A DNA stretch of 64,000 bases from Lobosporangium transversale (GCF_002105155.1 NW_019028982.1:1290256-1354255), one strand, 5' to 3'. Shown: positions 46,986 through 60,429, counted from the first letter of the stretch. The notes: a model not told the origin generated them from the sequence alone. Program-made: numbers and translations.

Positions 46986-49900
46986 AGAGTACGTATGGGC
47001 GATAAGACCGAAAAAAAGCCCCAATACACCGACATGTGTTGTAGCGATGCTGGAGGAATGCGGAGAATGAGCTCTTTGCCCTTCTTTTACAGAAAAGGCC
47101 AGAGACCATTGATACCCATTGCTGTGGGGATTGAATTATACTATTGCAGCAGTTGTATTGTATCAGTGGGATCGGTGGGAGAGAAATGATGAAGAAGGCA
47201 GGGCAAGTATAGTAAAGTAGAGGGGAAAAGAAAAAATGGCTGTATTAAGAGCTTTTACAGTTAGACCAGTTCGTTGACTAGAATGTAAGTGAAAATACCA
47301 TATCTACACGTCTGGCTATAGAGCGATATGTATACATTCTTAATTTTGAAATGTTAGGTAAGTGGAAGACATGGTACGTGTCTAATTTGCTTTTTTGGCT
47401 CTCCTGTTGCTTCCATGGCGATCCTTTGGCCAATGCAGTAACCGTTCCCACTTAACAGCTTGCAATTGTTGAGTATGTCAACCAAAGCTTGAATGCGTGA
47501 CAAAATATGCGTAGATGTGCGTTCTTGCAGAGATGGAGTATCCTCAATTATGTGATCGACTACATCCGATCTAGCAAAGCAGGGCTAGTCTAATACCCTT
47601 CTTAGCTCTTCGGGTTATAACCTAGTTTTCCTTGTCTCTGTCAACACTCTGTTTGGCGGACCCGCACCACCTGGGTATGCTTGCAGGTACGAACATTGGG
47701 GCGTCATGGACGCTGCTAACTCCCATAACAGATGGCTCCAAGGTACACAATCCACGATCATAAAAACTTACATTTCATGACAGATAGCTTGTAGTATCAA
47801 TGACTTGTACACCAGTGTCGTCACGGTGTACCAAAGGCGCGAGCTTTTTCGTCATAATAATCATAAGCAGTACATAATTTAATATGATTCACAAAACATC
47901 GCTGATACTGATACACACACCAGCGATATCACTAACGGAAACTATTGGTGGTTTTCACTGATCGGAGCGAACACCGACTCATCCCTGAATCTACTTTAGT
48001 GCGCGCAGAATGAGATACTAATGCTACTACATCCAAAATGTCAATGGGCCAAAGAGCCCAAGTCTTTGCAATGATGGCACTAGCAGTCCCTTGTTCCAAA
48101 CGTAAAGTGCCCTCTCTCTCTTGGAGGATTTTCCCATCATTGCTCATCAACAGAGTAACAAATAAAATCCAAGTAAACTAGAAAAACCAGTGAAGTTCAT
48201 AAGAACTGCTTCAAAACGCCCTATCAAAAATGAATTGAGACCAAGTGAAGAGACTCTTCAGGCGGTAATGATAGTCCCAGCAAGTGTTGGATGTTGCTGC
48301 GTTTACTTAGACCAAGTCTGACATTCCATGATTTACAGGTTGAAGCAGGATGAAGAATGTTCCTCCAATCTTCCTTATTACTTACAACGATGCACGTATA
48401 GGGATCTATCGTAAACAGATAAAGAGGGGGAAGAGGTCACCACCCAAGCGCCCGAAGAATGCGAAGAAGAACTTATGACCCTGTGGAAGGAGCTAGATCG
48501 CATAACAGGCAAAAAAGAAAGTGTACATTGAATCCATACAATGATAGCGAGAGGCGTTCAAGCGCCTGAACAAACTAGCTGCAAAAAACGACCTCTTTCT
48601 ACTCCGTTCTATTGGGAGAATCAATACAAGATATTGAAAGGTTGTGGCAATCCGGGTTGTCAAATAGATTAATTCGTTCTATTTGGCAACGACACGAACA
48701 CATGGCTAAATGGACGGATATTTCAACTGTGCCACACATGATAAACACACTGATGCCAAAAGAAGACAAATGAAGGCTCCAGTGTAGAGGAAGGCGACTA
48801 ATTTGCCCACGAACGGATATACGCTTATTTTTTCAGCGATACGGGGTGGGGACTTGATGAATTCGTACAGGCAGTATTCAAGAGCGGCCTGGAATGCTCT
48901 GTGATAAGGGCAGCCACAACTTAGGATCACTCCTTGAAACACATCTGCGGCATGCGACAGTGATGGCTAATCTCTTGTGCAGCTGTCAACTGATGCTGGA
49001 ATGCCTCTCACGCGAGCAGCTCGAGGTGGTAAAGGCGATGGATAACCTTCGCATGCAAGCCGAGCACCAGAAGGGGTGAGCTAATCATTGTAAATATTAC
49101 CAACGTTGCGGCATAGAGCCATCTTTCTTTGAAGATGGAGGAGGCAGAAATATATGCAATGAGTCAGAAAGCCGGTCCCCTATGCGCTATTTAACTAATA
49201 TTCAGCTGTAGCCTCATGAAAATGAAATAGCAAATGTCACATTGTGTATATGTAAGGCAGCCTGGAGAAACTGCAAGGCATTAATAGTTATGTCTGTGAA
49301 GAAGAATTTTATTTTAAGCTCGTACATGTCAAATAGAATTATACCATCCGGGTATTCGTCTGAACTATTGAATCCATATCAACAAAGTATTTAATTATCT
49401 TGAATCTGAGTAATGTGATGCGAAACAGGCGTCAAATGCAACGGCTTTGTTGTAAGCCTTGTCTTTTCCTTTCGCCTGTACTACACATGAGTGCTGAAGA
49501 TTTTTATTTTTATTTCATTGCATATTTTATAAGCGACAGCCTCCCTGGTCCTGACGCATGAATATAACAGATCATAATGCGAGATGTACATGTTACATTG
49601 ACATCAAGTTTTATTAATGAAAACAATAAAACAATAATAGCAGCCGAACAAGAAAGATAAATATCGGACGTGCGCATATAAAAAACGCACAGGGCACACT
49701 GTTGACACATTGCATGTGCGTCCCATCCTGGAAAGCACATGAATGTAAGAACATGGGTTACAATAAAGAAGTGATGAAATCTTGTAGCGCTATTGGCCAA
49801 TTAGAACCCTTGCTAGACAACCAGTAGCAAAGCCCAATGCTTGTGATTGTACAAATGTCATTCCACGAGATGGATCACTAATGGCACTATTTCGTTAAGT

Positions 49901-50434
49901 TTAGGTATGCAGGGCATTGATGGTATTGAGTAGATTAGTAGTAAAATGTTAAAGAGATTTTTATGATGTATAAACTTTCCAGCTTGGTTACAAAGAGGAT
50001 CTTGCGATTGAATGATCCCATGACCACACATATATAATTGGAAGAACACTGTCCGCAAAGTAAGTGTTATAAATAATTTACACAGATAATTAAACATTGT
50101 TGTGCTTGGCTTGGCACATGCGAACAAACGCAAGGAATTTTTTTTTTTCCTTTCCTTCTGCGGAGCGGATGCGCAGTCCATATTTTCTCTCCTCTTTTCC
50201 TTTTTGCTCACTTTCATTTCTTCCTTCTTCCCTTTTTTACTTTGATCTTTCTCTATTCTTAAAATTCAAACCGCAGTTCGCTCTCTCAATCCTCACTTCG
50301 TAGGTATTAATCATCTCTTGTAAACATTCATCATCCTACACTTGATACTCCTCTCATTACTCCATGTGGTTTTTCAGCAGTGCTCTTTAAAAAAAAAAAA
50401 AAAAAAAAAAAGTATTCTGCTCTCGAGCTTAACC

Positions 50435-50469
<35 letters not shown>

Positions 50470-50646
50470 CGTTTCTTTTCTTTCTTCTCCCCAACAGCCG
50501 ACCCAATACTCCACACTAATCAATTCCTTCGTTTACTGTGCTGTTTGTTTTGTCTGCAGACTCTTTTGTCCGTAAACTTTGCGAGCGCACATCCATACAA
50601 CACATCCATACAACACATATCCATACAAACCACATATACAGCACAA
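46986..50646. other. Gene-poor block, right part, and kinase upstream region
   Basis: 3.7 kb without a supported gene. An ORF at 48894-49079 and neighbouring frames could be another relic, but I recognise nothing. From 50139 to 50560 the top strand is pyrimidine-rich with an A run at 50390-50411 and a T run at 50440-50469, presumably promoter and leader of the kinase gene. Confidence 0.5.
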
Positions 50647-51026
50647 ATGGCACCTTTACTAGAGCAGCTCAAGAACTTTATCCGTCACGGTAAAAGTGGC
50701 AAGGATATGAAGCCTCGGGATTCAGGCGCATCTGTCCACTCTTCTTCACATCAACCCTCAACGAAACCCAGATCTCGTGCTGGCTCCAGGAATTCATCAC
50801 CTTCTAGGAATATTGCCACATCTGCAGAGCACCGTAGTACTGCAACCAGCAACCATCAGCAGGATCATGATGCTATCACTGCCGCTGGAACCAATGCCGG
50901 TAACTTTAATAATACCAACACAGAAGCTGCTTCAAGAATTGTAGCCGAAGAAAAACAACAAAAGAGCAAGATGCCAGTGTATCCCGGGCTGGAGCGATAC
51001 AAGTTGATTGAAAAGATGGGCGAGTA

Positions 51027-51059
<33 letters not shown>

Positions 51060-52159
51060 CAAAAAAAAAAAAAATATATTCAATGATGTGCGTTTACGTT
51101 ACACTATGGCGGGAGGAACAATAGGGTGAAAGGAGAGGGAGAGGGGAAGAAAATGAGATAAAAGTATGATTGAAATGTGAATACTGCAGGCAGTGGGAGT
51201 GAATCATCCATTTACAAAAACAAACAAACAAAAAAGACGATATTTCTATCGGCCCCTTTGTGCCTTTGTGCCTCTTTGCTGCAAGGGGTGACTTGGCAGG
51301 AGCACATAACGGAATCAATTGGAGGTTGGGGATGGGCTATGAACGCCGTTATGCTTTTTTGTTTTTCATGCACTAGCAGAATGACAAAAAGAGAGAACAG
51401 AGCAATAGATGATGGCTCTCATAATTGGGTTTCTCCTTTTGTTTGTGTATTTCTTAATTCTGGATGACGCGATGATGTCATCACACCAGAAGCGCCCAGC
51501 TTTTATTATTGCGGAGAAAGAGACAAAACGACGATTAGTGGATATTGACATTGAATTACCTCTGAAGACAACAAACAACTCAGCCAGCATTATGCTATTA
51601 GTCGTCATTGCATCGTCTTTCAGAAATTTTTTTATCTTTAGTCAATGATCTGCGACGATGAAATGATCCAAACGCAAGTTGTTCTCACCTTTCACTCGTC
51701 CATGCTTTACAGTCTTGGTATATTATTTAAAGTAGCGGGGTTTCAAACTTACAGCACTTCTTCACTTCTTGTCTGTGTGGCGATTCAGAAATACAAAAAA
51801 AAAAAAAAAATACTGACTAATCGGTTATGAGGCTAACCAACTTTACTCAATTTGCATGTCTGCATAATTAGTGGTGCATTCAGTAATGTGTACAAGGCAC
51901 ACGACACAAGGATGGATCGCATGGTTGCTGTCAAGGTCGTCCGCAAGTTTGAACTCAATGCTCACCAGGTGCGTTATGGCTATTATTTTTAATGCAGGGG
52001 AACAAATTGAATGGAAAAGAAATAACTGCCTCAACAACTACCAGTTAGGATTGCAAAAGAGGATTATAGGATATGGTGATTAGGCCTCCATCGATCATAT
52101 TGATTATAGTTGTCTCTTATTCTTCAGGAAGTCTCCCTGGGATATCGTGTCTACTTTGC

Positions 52160-52190
<31 letters not shown>

Positions 52191-54407
52191 AGCTTTTATG
52201 TTGATTGGATTTGGATAGGATGGGTTGTAATAGCAACAACAAAAAAAGCAAAAAAGATTGGAAGATACAGCAGCATTGCCTAAAGAGTGTTGATATGGGG
52301 AAAAGCGTTTCTTATCTTTTTTTATTTCTTTTACATTCTATACATAAAATGGATATTCGACTGAATGAATGTTTTTATACTCACATTCTTATCACTATGC
52401 CATGGAAAACCCGCTGCCGTCCTCTGTTGTTCATCAACCAACCTGCGCCTACAGAATAAGCATCTCCATCGCGACATGAAAAAGAAGCCTCGCGTCACAG
52501 AGGTCAGCATCCCAAACCAACGAATTTGAGTTGTGTGTTTTATTCCCTCAGTTCCACTTCTTATTTGCCTACTTTTTCTTTATGTCTTTCCTCATCTTCA
52601 TCGAGCTTGTCTTTATTACCCTAGTCGCTAGTTCTTAAGAAGGATATGAGTATATTAATATCGCTTTTGTTTTCATTCGTCATTTTCCATAATAGCGAGC
52701 TAACATTCTTAAAGAAGTTCAGATCATGCGCCAGCTGAAGCACCCAGGAATTATCGAGTTATACGAATTCTCAGAGTCGAGTGAGCATTACTTTTTGGTC
52801 TTGGAGTTGGCTCCCGGTGGAGAGCTTTTTCATCGTATTGTCAAGCTTACATATTTTTCCGAGGAGCTGACCCGCCATGTCATAGTTCAAGTAGCCCAGG
52901 CCATCCGTTATCTTCACGAGGAAAAAGGTGTTATTCATCGAGACATCAAGCCTGAGAATATCTTGTTTGAGCCCATTCCTGTCATTCCCTCTCCACCAGG
53001 GGCCAAGCCCGAAGAAGACGATAAGGAAGATGAGGGCGTGTTCCAGCCCGGTATCGGAGGCGGCGGAATCGGTCGTATTAAGATTGCGGATTTTGGATTA
53101 TCTAAAGTCGTATGGAACGAGCAGACAATGACGCCCTGCGGAACTGTGGGTTACACTGCACCTGAAATTGTCAAAGATGAGAGATATTCAAAATCGGTTG
53201 ATATGTGGGCTATGGGGTGTGTCCTCTACACACTTTTATGTGGCTTTCCACCATTCTATGATGAAAGTATTCAAGCCTTGACAGAAAAAGTTGCTCGTGG
53301 GCAATACACATTTTTGAGCCCTTGGTGGGATGAGATTTCTTCGTCTGGTAAGCCTTATTGCATCAGCTGAAAAAGAAACACATTAAGCTTATTTGCTTAT
53401 AAACTAAAAATCTGTTTTTGTCTCAATACTTCGTAGTCAAGGATTTAATTACTCACTTGCTGTGTGTTGATCCGAATGAACGTTACACAATTGACCAATT
53501 CTTGGCGCATCCTTGGATCAAGGCTGGGGAGACAGCCAAGGCAAAAGCGGCTACCAACAACACTGTTCCTGACATTGCTGTTGAGTCTCCTGATATTGTT
53601 CCAGAGAACAAACTGCTGAGCAATGTCAAAGGCATGACTACAGACTATGGTGCTCCTAAGACGCCCTACAAGCGCAGGGCTGAGAACCCTCTTTCGCCTG
53701 GAATCGGCCTCAAGGAAGTCTTTGATGTCTCTAATGCTGTTCACCGTATGGAAGAAGAGTCACGTCGTCGCCACGCACCGCAATTCTCAAATCTTCATCC
53801 TGTTGATGCCCTCAACACAACGAGCCGTCAGCGTCAGGCATTCATGTCCCAGTTGAATGAGGAGGATGAAGAGGAGGAGCGGTCATCATATTCTGATACA
53901 ACTGGCTCGATCTCGAGCGATGATGAGGCAGTCATTTCGAAATTGAATAACGCTCAGATCGATATTAATAATGTTCAAGAAGAATCGAATGTCAAGGAAA
54001 GAGTGGATGAACAAAAAGCTCAAGAACTGAAATTGCTACTCCAACAACAACAGCAAGAATATCAGAAGGCACAAGGTGAAATTGCAGCGGAACATCACCA
54101 AAAGTATTTGAAGCAACAGCAACAGGCAGGACACTCGATACCAGCTCAACAGCAACCACACGCCGTACGTGGCAATAACCAAGTTGGGCCAAGTGGATCA
54201 AAACCGCATCCTACTATTAGTAACTCGACCTCAACTTCAACCGCAAGCTCGGCCTCGACGACATCGACAACCCGTCGCCGTCGAGCTGGGTTTGAGTTAA
54301 ATATCAACCATGCTACATTACTGAATCGTCGGGCGAAGCAGCAGCAACATCCTTCCATGATGCTGGATCAGCAACAGCAACAGGAATCTCCAGCCATGGC
54401 CATCTAG
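50647..54407 (+). CDS. RCK2: RCK2/Srk1-type serine/threonine kinase (MAPK-activated, CAMK group)
   Basis: Five exons: 50647-51023, 51872-51968, 52455-52502, 52696-53347, 53437-54407; 714 residues. The N-terminus (1-110) is Ser/Asn-rich. The kinase domain (about 118-430) has the Gly loop GDGAFSNVYKA split by intron 1, VAVKVVRK (ATP-binding Lys), HRDIKPEN (about 255) and DFG (about 305). The loop TPCGTVGYTAPEIVKDERYS is almost that of yeast Rck2. The insert before DFG (EDEGVFQPGIGGGGIG) is a hallmark of the Rck1/Rck2/Srk1 group, kinases activated by the Hog1/Sty1 stress MAP kinase. The tail (431-714) is Gln-rich with an EEDEEEERSS patch. Intron 1 is 848 bases and intron 2 is 486, far longer than others in this window. 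The 48-base exon 3 (NKHLHRDMKKKPRVTE) falls between the beta-3 strand and helix C and is less certain. Confidence 0.92.
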
Positions 54408-55215
54408 AGAACACAATATTACAATGTTTTCTATTACTATTGCTTCTTTTTTTTTATCCCATCTCCTTTTCTTTTTTTTTTTTTTGCTCAGTGATTGTTG
54501 CTCATTCCTATTCCTGTATCAATAGTTGTAATTATTAACCTCAAAAAGAACTAGCAAACAAAAAAAAAAAAAAAAAAAAAAAATTGACGATAATGATGAT
54601 GATGAACATTGGCCATCTGTGATCAATTATAGTCAAGATAGAGTGAACAACGTGGGAAAATACTATTTTTGCATCTATACTCGAGTTTAATCGATAATAA
54701 ATCGTTGCTATATGTTTTTATTAATGAGCAACTATTGATATGGCATCAAAATTGAGTGGGCAGATGGATGGATGGGCGAATCAATTGTGTTCGACAGGTA
54801 GTTACTCAATAGTCAAGATCTCGGTCTAGCGTTGCTGTTATTCTAGAAAGGGCGCTTCCGAAGATAAAACATTTGTACATGTACACAGGTCCTTCAAGAA
54901 CAAACTTTCAAAAGGCTTATAAATGCTTATTTTAGTTTCCATTTCTGTTTGTCTGTCGCCCTTTCTGATTCAATGAAAGTGGATGCGAAGGGAAAGAGGA
55001 GAAAATCCATAAGGGGTTTATGTGGGCCCTGCGGAAGGAAAAAACAAAACAATTGCTCACGAGCGCATATTTCTCCAGAGAACAGACACGACTCCACATC
55101 CATACCTATTTACTATTTAAACCTTTTTCTTTGCTTGCACTTGTCCATCACTTCTTTTCACTCCCTATTCCCTACTCTTGTTCGCTCTAATACCTCCTCC
55201 CTCCCTTCTGTGCCC
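54408..55215. other. Intergenic region, no gene seen
   Basis: Contains T and A runs (54469-54485, 54559-54582), a perfect GTACATGTAC at 54875-54884 and a CT-rich leader before the ATG at 55216. Confidence 0.55.
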
Positions 55216-56704
55216 ATGACCTTGACTATTGTTCTTCAACAAGCACGCCGTGGTGTTGCAAAGGTATTCATTAAATTTTCTCCTTTAACGTTTGTTACAT
55301 GTTTATTCCCACGGGTCAGATATCCACATTCTGTAACTTGTTTCGAAAAGTCTTTTCTTTTGGAAACAGAAAAGTAAGGGACAACACGGCGTCTGTGGAA
55401 AACCCTCATCTTCCTCATCAACCTACATTGTCAACAACAGAGCACAATTGACACTGAAAATAACTCATTCAACATTGGCCCATGAAGATGTCGTTTTTTC
55501 CTACACTTCTCATATTCCTCATGTTACACCTTTCGTGCACCACGCTGACGTTTTTTTTTTTTATTTTTTTATTTTTTATTTTTTTTTTTATTGAGTTTAG
55601 AAGGTGACCATTACTGCCTTCACTACCACAATCGGCCGCCAATTCTCTATATTCCGCCCCGTCTATAAGCAGGCAGCTGCTGATGATGAGCTGGTCGAGA
55701 ACTTGAGCAAAGTTTATCCTTCAGCGGAGGAAGCTGTCAAGGATATCCCTTCAGGTTCGACTCTGATGGTTGGAGGATTCGGACTCTGCGGTATTCCAGA
55801 GAATTTGATCGCAGCATTGAAGAAGCGTGCTTCAGACTGTAAGGACTTGATTGTAGTTTCTAACAATGCTGGCGTGGATGATTTTGGATTGGGACAGCTC
55901 CTGCGTACCAAACAGGTATGAACTCGTATAAATATTTCAGCTACTACTTTTCCCCACAACAGTCTCGTAATGTGGAATGTGAAAACGATGTAAATGTCTC
56001 TGTAAAGTGAAATAATCTAACAGCATATCTGTACTCCGTATTCTGTCTTGTTCAATCATATCTTCGTATAGATCAAACGCATGATCAGCAGTTATGTAGG
56101 CGAGAACAAGGAGTTTGAGCGCCAGTACCTCTCTGGAGAGCTCGAGGTTGAGTTGACTCCTCAGGGTACTCTAGCAGAGCGTGTTCGTGCTGGCGGTGCT
56201 GGTATCCCAGCTTTCTTCACTCCTACTGCTTATGGAACTGAAGGTATGCACACAAGGTCAATCATCACTTTAGGGTTTTAGATGTATAGCGTTCTATCTT
56301 TGCTCGGTCGGGGCACTGCAGCATGAGAACACAATCTCTCTCTTTACCTTCACTTGACTGCACTGAGATTCATGAGAAATGATAATGGCTTTATTCATCA
56401 GACTTGCTTCAATAACTCATCTATCTGTTCTCTTTATTCTAACTTACGGGATTGGGACTCTAATAGTTCAAACTGGTGAGCTCACAATCAAGTATAGTCC
56501 GGATGGCAAGCCTTTGATCCGCAGCAAGCCTAGAGAAGTGCGCGAATTTAATGGCCGCAAGTATATTATGGAAGAGGCCATCGTTGGAGACTACTCATTG
56601 GTCAAAGCCTGGAAGGGTGATGCCTATGGAAACCTAATCTTTAAGGGATCTGCTATGAACTTCAATCCGGTCATGGCGAAGGGTTCCAAGAATTGCATTG
56701 CCGA

Positions 56705-56736
<32 letters not shown>

Positions 56737-57671
56737 CGGTCAGAGTAGATGGTACAATATGAACTTTACGAAGGACGACGCAAGCTGAGCAAATTATAAC
56801 AGATGAGAATGGCCTTTCCTGTTGGTTATCAAACTAGGTCGAGGAAATCGTTCCCGTTGGTTCTCTCAGACCCGAGGACATTCACTTGCCTGGCATCTTC
56901 GTAAAGCGCATCATCCAGGGTAAGAACTATGAAAAGAGGATTGAACGTCTCACCTTGACTGAGGACAAACCTGTCGGCGTTACCAATACCTCTCCTGTGG
57001 TTGATGAAAGGGATGAAGCTGCTCGTCGTCGTGAGAAGATCGTTCGCCGTGCCGCTAAGGAGTTCAAGAACGGCATGTATGTCAACTTGGGTATTGGTAT
57101 GCCCATGCTTGCGTCCAACTACCTCAAGAAGGGCGTTGCTGTCCACTTGCAAAGCGAGAACGGTATCCTTGGTTTTGGTCCCTTCCCCAAGCCTGGTGAA
57201 CAGGATCCTGATCTGATCAACGCTGGAAAGGAAACTATCACACTTCTACCTGGCGCCTCACTCTTCTCAAGTGATGATTCGTTTGCAATGATTAGAGGAT
57301 CACACGTAGATTTGACTATTTTGGGAGCATTGCAGGTGTCGGCCAAGGGTGATTTGGCCAACTGGATCATCCCCCGAAAGATGGTCAAAGGAATGGGAGG
57401 GGCCATGGATCTAGTCGCCAGTCCCGGTACCCGTGTTGTCGTGACGATGGAGCATCTGGCAAAGGGCGGCAAGCATAAGATCCTAGAAGAATGTACATTA
57501 CCTCTGACTGGCGTTGGTTGTGTTGATAGAATTATCACAGACCTGTGTGTGTTTGATGTCAAGGATGGCAACCTTGTATTGACCGAGTTGATGGCGGATG
57601 TTTCATTGGACGATGTGAAGCGTGGAACAGGTGCCAAATTTACGATCTCCCCCGACCTCATCCAGAACTAG
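55216..57671 (+). CDS. OXCT1: Succinyl-CoA:3-oxoacid CoA-transferase (SCOT), mitochondrial
   Basis: Five exons: 55216-55263, 55601-55915, 56072-56243, 56467-56705, 56838-57671; 535 residues. Residues 1-35 ([17 protein letters not shown]...) are basic and hydroxylated without acids, as expected for a mitochondrial presequence. The alpha half has [15 protein letters not shown] and [14 protein letters not shown]. The beta half has [11 protein letters not shown] and the catalytic Glu365 in [11 protein letters not shown]. The family joins both halves in one chain, as here. It moves CoA from succinyl-CoA to acetoacetate (or between related acids), feeding ketone bodies or acetate-derived acids into the matrix acetyl-CoA pool. 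Intron 1 acceptor: either 55601 or 55604 keeps the frame. A longer N-terminus in the same open frame from 54973 is rejected because it is leader-like. Confidence 0.93.
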
Positions 57672-58214
57672 ACAAATAGCATCCCACTCTCCTTTTGTAA
57701 AAAAATATAAACACAATTTATTATTATTCCAGGCTTGTAAGATGTTGAGACAACAGGATGAATTCTCCTGACCAATCAGGCCGTGCTGAGGACTATAAGG
57801 AAAAGAAAGGAAAAAAGGCTGTGCACTAAAAGAAAATAAGGCAAGCGTGCATCAAGGGGGAGCGCAACAGAACATAATGGAAACTTGATGGAACACAATC
57901 GAAAACAACAGAAAAAAGAATGTAGAATTTTGTGGACAGAGAGACCAATGTTTTAGAAGGAGATCGAAAAAAAAAGTGTCTTCGCCCACTCATAAATTCT
58001 GACACTTCAACTGCTGGGAATAGATAAATAGCTTTTCTTCACTTCTCTTTTTTCATCACTTTTCTTTCCTTTCTTTTCCCTACCTTTTCTCGCAGACAGA
58101 CTGCATTACACCCCACTCATCTCTACGCTCTCATTCCACTTTGAAAGTGAAAAGGAATCATTTCTGCTCAATTCACACCCATAACAACAACAGTCAACTT
58201 TCATATATATAACC
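57672..58214. other. Promoter and leader region of HSP90
   Basis: No gene. Scattered GAA and TTC triplets occur at 57900-57930 and 58133-58165, but I could not find three contiguous 5-bp heat-shock units, so a heat-shock element is not claimed. The leader is CT-rich and ends in a TATATATAACC stretch before the ATG. Confidence 0.5.
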
Positions 58215-60429
58215 ATGTCGACCGAAACATTTTCATTCCAGGTAGGACACCCACCTCCTTATTTACCATTGGCCTCAAGCCCTTGAGTGCTCGATAACAG
58301 TAAAAAGCAATGATGTGATTATTGATCCAGACCATTACTTTTCGCTTGTTAAATTATATAGGCTGAGATCTCTCAGTTGATGAGCCTGATCATCAACACT
58401 TTCTACTCGAACAAGGAGGTCTTTCTGCGTGAGCTGGTCTCGAACGCATCCGATGCCCTCGATAAGATCCGCTATGAAGCCTTGACTGACCCTTCCAAGC
58501 TTGATTCAGAGAAGGAGCTTTTCATTCGCATCACTCCTGACAAGGAGAACAAGATCCTCTCGATCCGCGATACTGGTATTGGTATGACCAAGGCTGATCT
58601 CGTCAACAACCTTGGTACTATCGCCAAGTCTGGTACTAAGGCTTTCATGGAGGCCCTTAGCAGTGGTGCCGATATCTCCATGATTGGTCAGTTCGGTCGG
58701 TGTCGTTTCTACTCAGCCTACTTGGTGGCTGAGAAGGTCCAGGTCATCTCGAAGCATAATGATGACGAGCAATACATTTGGGAGTCGGCTGCCGGCGGTT
58801 CCTTCACCATCACCCGTGACACTGTCAATCCTCCTCTTGGTCGCGGTACAGAGATGCGTCTCTTCATGAAGGAGGATCAGCTCGAGTACCTCGAGGAGAA
58901 GAGGATTAAAGAGATTATCAAGAAACACTCCGAGTTTATCGGATATTCCAATTCAACTTGCTGTTGAGAAGGAAACCGAGAAGGAGGTTGAGGACGATGA
59001 AGAAGAGGAGGTCAAGGAGAGCGATTCTAAAATCGAGGAGATTGAAGACGAAGATGAGAAGAAGGAAAAGAAGAAGAAGACTATCAAGGAGAAGAAGATT
59101 GAGAATGAGGAGCTCAACAAGACCAAACCCCTCTGGACCCGCAATCCGAGGATATCACCAACGAGGAGTATGCCACCTTCTACAAGTCATTAACAAATGA
59201 CTGGGCCGATCATATGGCTGTCAAGCACTTTGCCATTGAAGGTCAGCTCGAGTTCCGTGCCATTTTGTTCGTCCCCAGCCGTGCTCCTTTTGACATGTTC
59301 GAGACCAAGAAGAAGCGCAACAACATTAAGCTGTACGTCCGCCGTGTCTTCATTATGGATGATTGCGAGGACCTTATCCCGAGTGGCTGAACTTTATTAA
59401 GGGTATCGTGGACTCTGAGGATCTGCCCCTGAATATTTCCCGTGAGATGCTTCAGCAGAACAAGATTCTCAAGGTCATCCGCAAGAATCTTGTTAAGAAA
59501 TGTCTCGAGATGTTTGCTGAGATTGCTGAGGATAAGGAGCAGTTTGCTAAATTCTACGAAGCCTTCTCTAAGAACATCAAGTTGGGCATCCATGAGGACT
59601 CTCAGAACCGTGCTAAGCTCGCTGATTTGCTCCGTTATCACTCCACAAAGTCGAGCGACGAGATGACATCACTCAAGGACTATGTCACTCGCATGCCCGA
59701 GAAGCAGAAGAATATTTACTACATCACTGGTGAGTCTCGCACTGCTGTTGAGAACTCACCTTTCATTGAGGTCTTGAAAAAGAAAGGCTTTGAGGTCCTC
59801 TTCATGGTCGACCCTATTGATGAGTACGCTGTAACCCAACTTAAGGAATACGATGGCAAGAAGCTGGTTTCTGTCACTAAGGAAGGACTTGAGCTTGAGG
59901 AGGATGAGGAGGAGAAGAAGGCTCGCGAAGCCGAAGAGAAGTCGTACGAAGGTCTCTGCACACAAATCAAGGAGATCTTGGGTGACAGAGTTGAGAAGGC
60001 TTGATTTCCAACCGCATCTCTGAATCACCTTGCGTTCTCGTCACTGGTGCTTTCGGTTGGTCCTCAAACATGGAGCGTATCATGAAGGCCCAAGCTCTCC
60101 GTGACTCCTCTATGTCTTCCTATATGGCTTCCAAGAAGTCTTTGGAGCTGAATCCCAAGAATTCGATTATTAAGACTCTTAAGGCCAAAGTCGATGCCGA
60201 CAAGAATGACAAGACCGTCAAGGATTTAACCTTGTTGATGTACGATGTTGCCCTCATTGTTTCTGGCTTCAGTATCGATAAGACTGATGTCTTTGCAGAC
60301 AGAATCAACCGAATGATCAAGCTGGGCTTGGCTATTGATGATGATGAGGAAGAGGCTTCTACTGCAGATATGCCAGCTCTTGAGTCTCAAGATGTTGTAG
60401 AGGCTTCCGAGATGGAGGAGGTTGATTAA
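58215..60429 (+). CDS. HSP90: Cytosolic Hsp90; frame interrupted by four single-base changes in this sequence
   Basis: Exon 1 is 58215-58241 (MSTETFSFQ); exon 2 is 58362-60429. Conserved ATPase motifs are [42 protein letters not shown] and the middle-domain segment [20 protein letters not shown]. The C-terminus ends EASEMEEVD, the EEVD tail bound by Sti1 TPR2A. The frame breaks four times in conserved sequence: an extra T near 58945, a missing base at 59146/59147, one at 59380/59381 and one near 60001. Each is followed by intact family sequence in the new frame. At 58692-58706 the invariant GQFGVGFYS reads [10 protein letters not shown], best explained by a CGGT duplication plus one lost G. 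As written the first frame stops at 58967. Because all else is intact, I infer base-level assembly error; a decayed copy is possible but less likely. Confidence 0.88.

Noticed and set aside
48894-49079. 61-residue ORF with a Leu-rich, coiled-coil look
   Set aside because: Neighbouring frames suggest a possible relic, but I could not match it to any family.
54973-55215. Longer N-terminus for the CoA-transferase in the same open frame
   Set aside because: The sequence is leader-like (CT-rich) and its translation has no presequence or family similarity; the ATG at 55216 gives a good mitochondrial signal.
58133-58165. Heat-shock element upstream of HSP90
   Set aside because: GAA and TTC triplets are present, but their spacing is not the contiguous 5-bp pattern needed.
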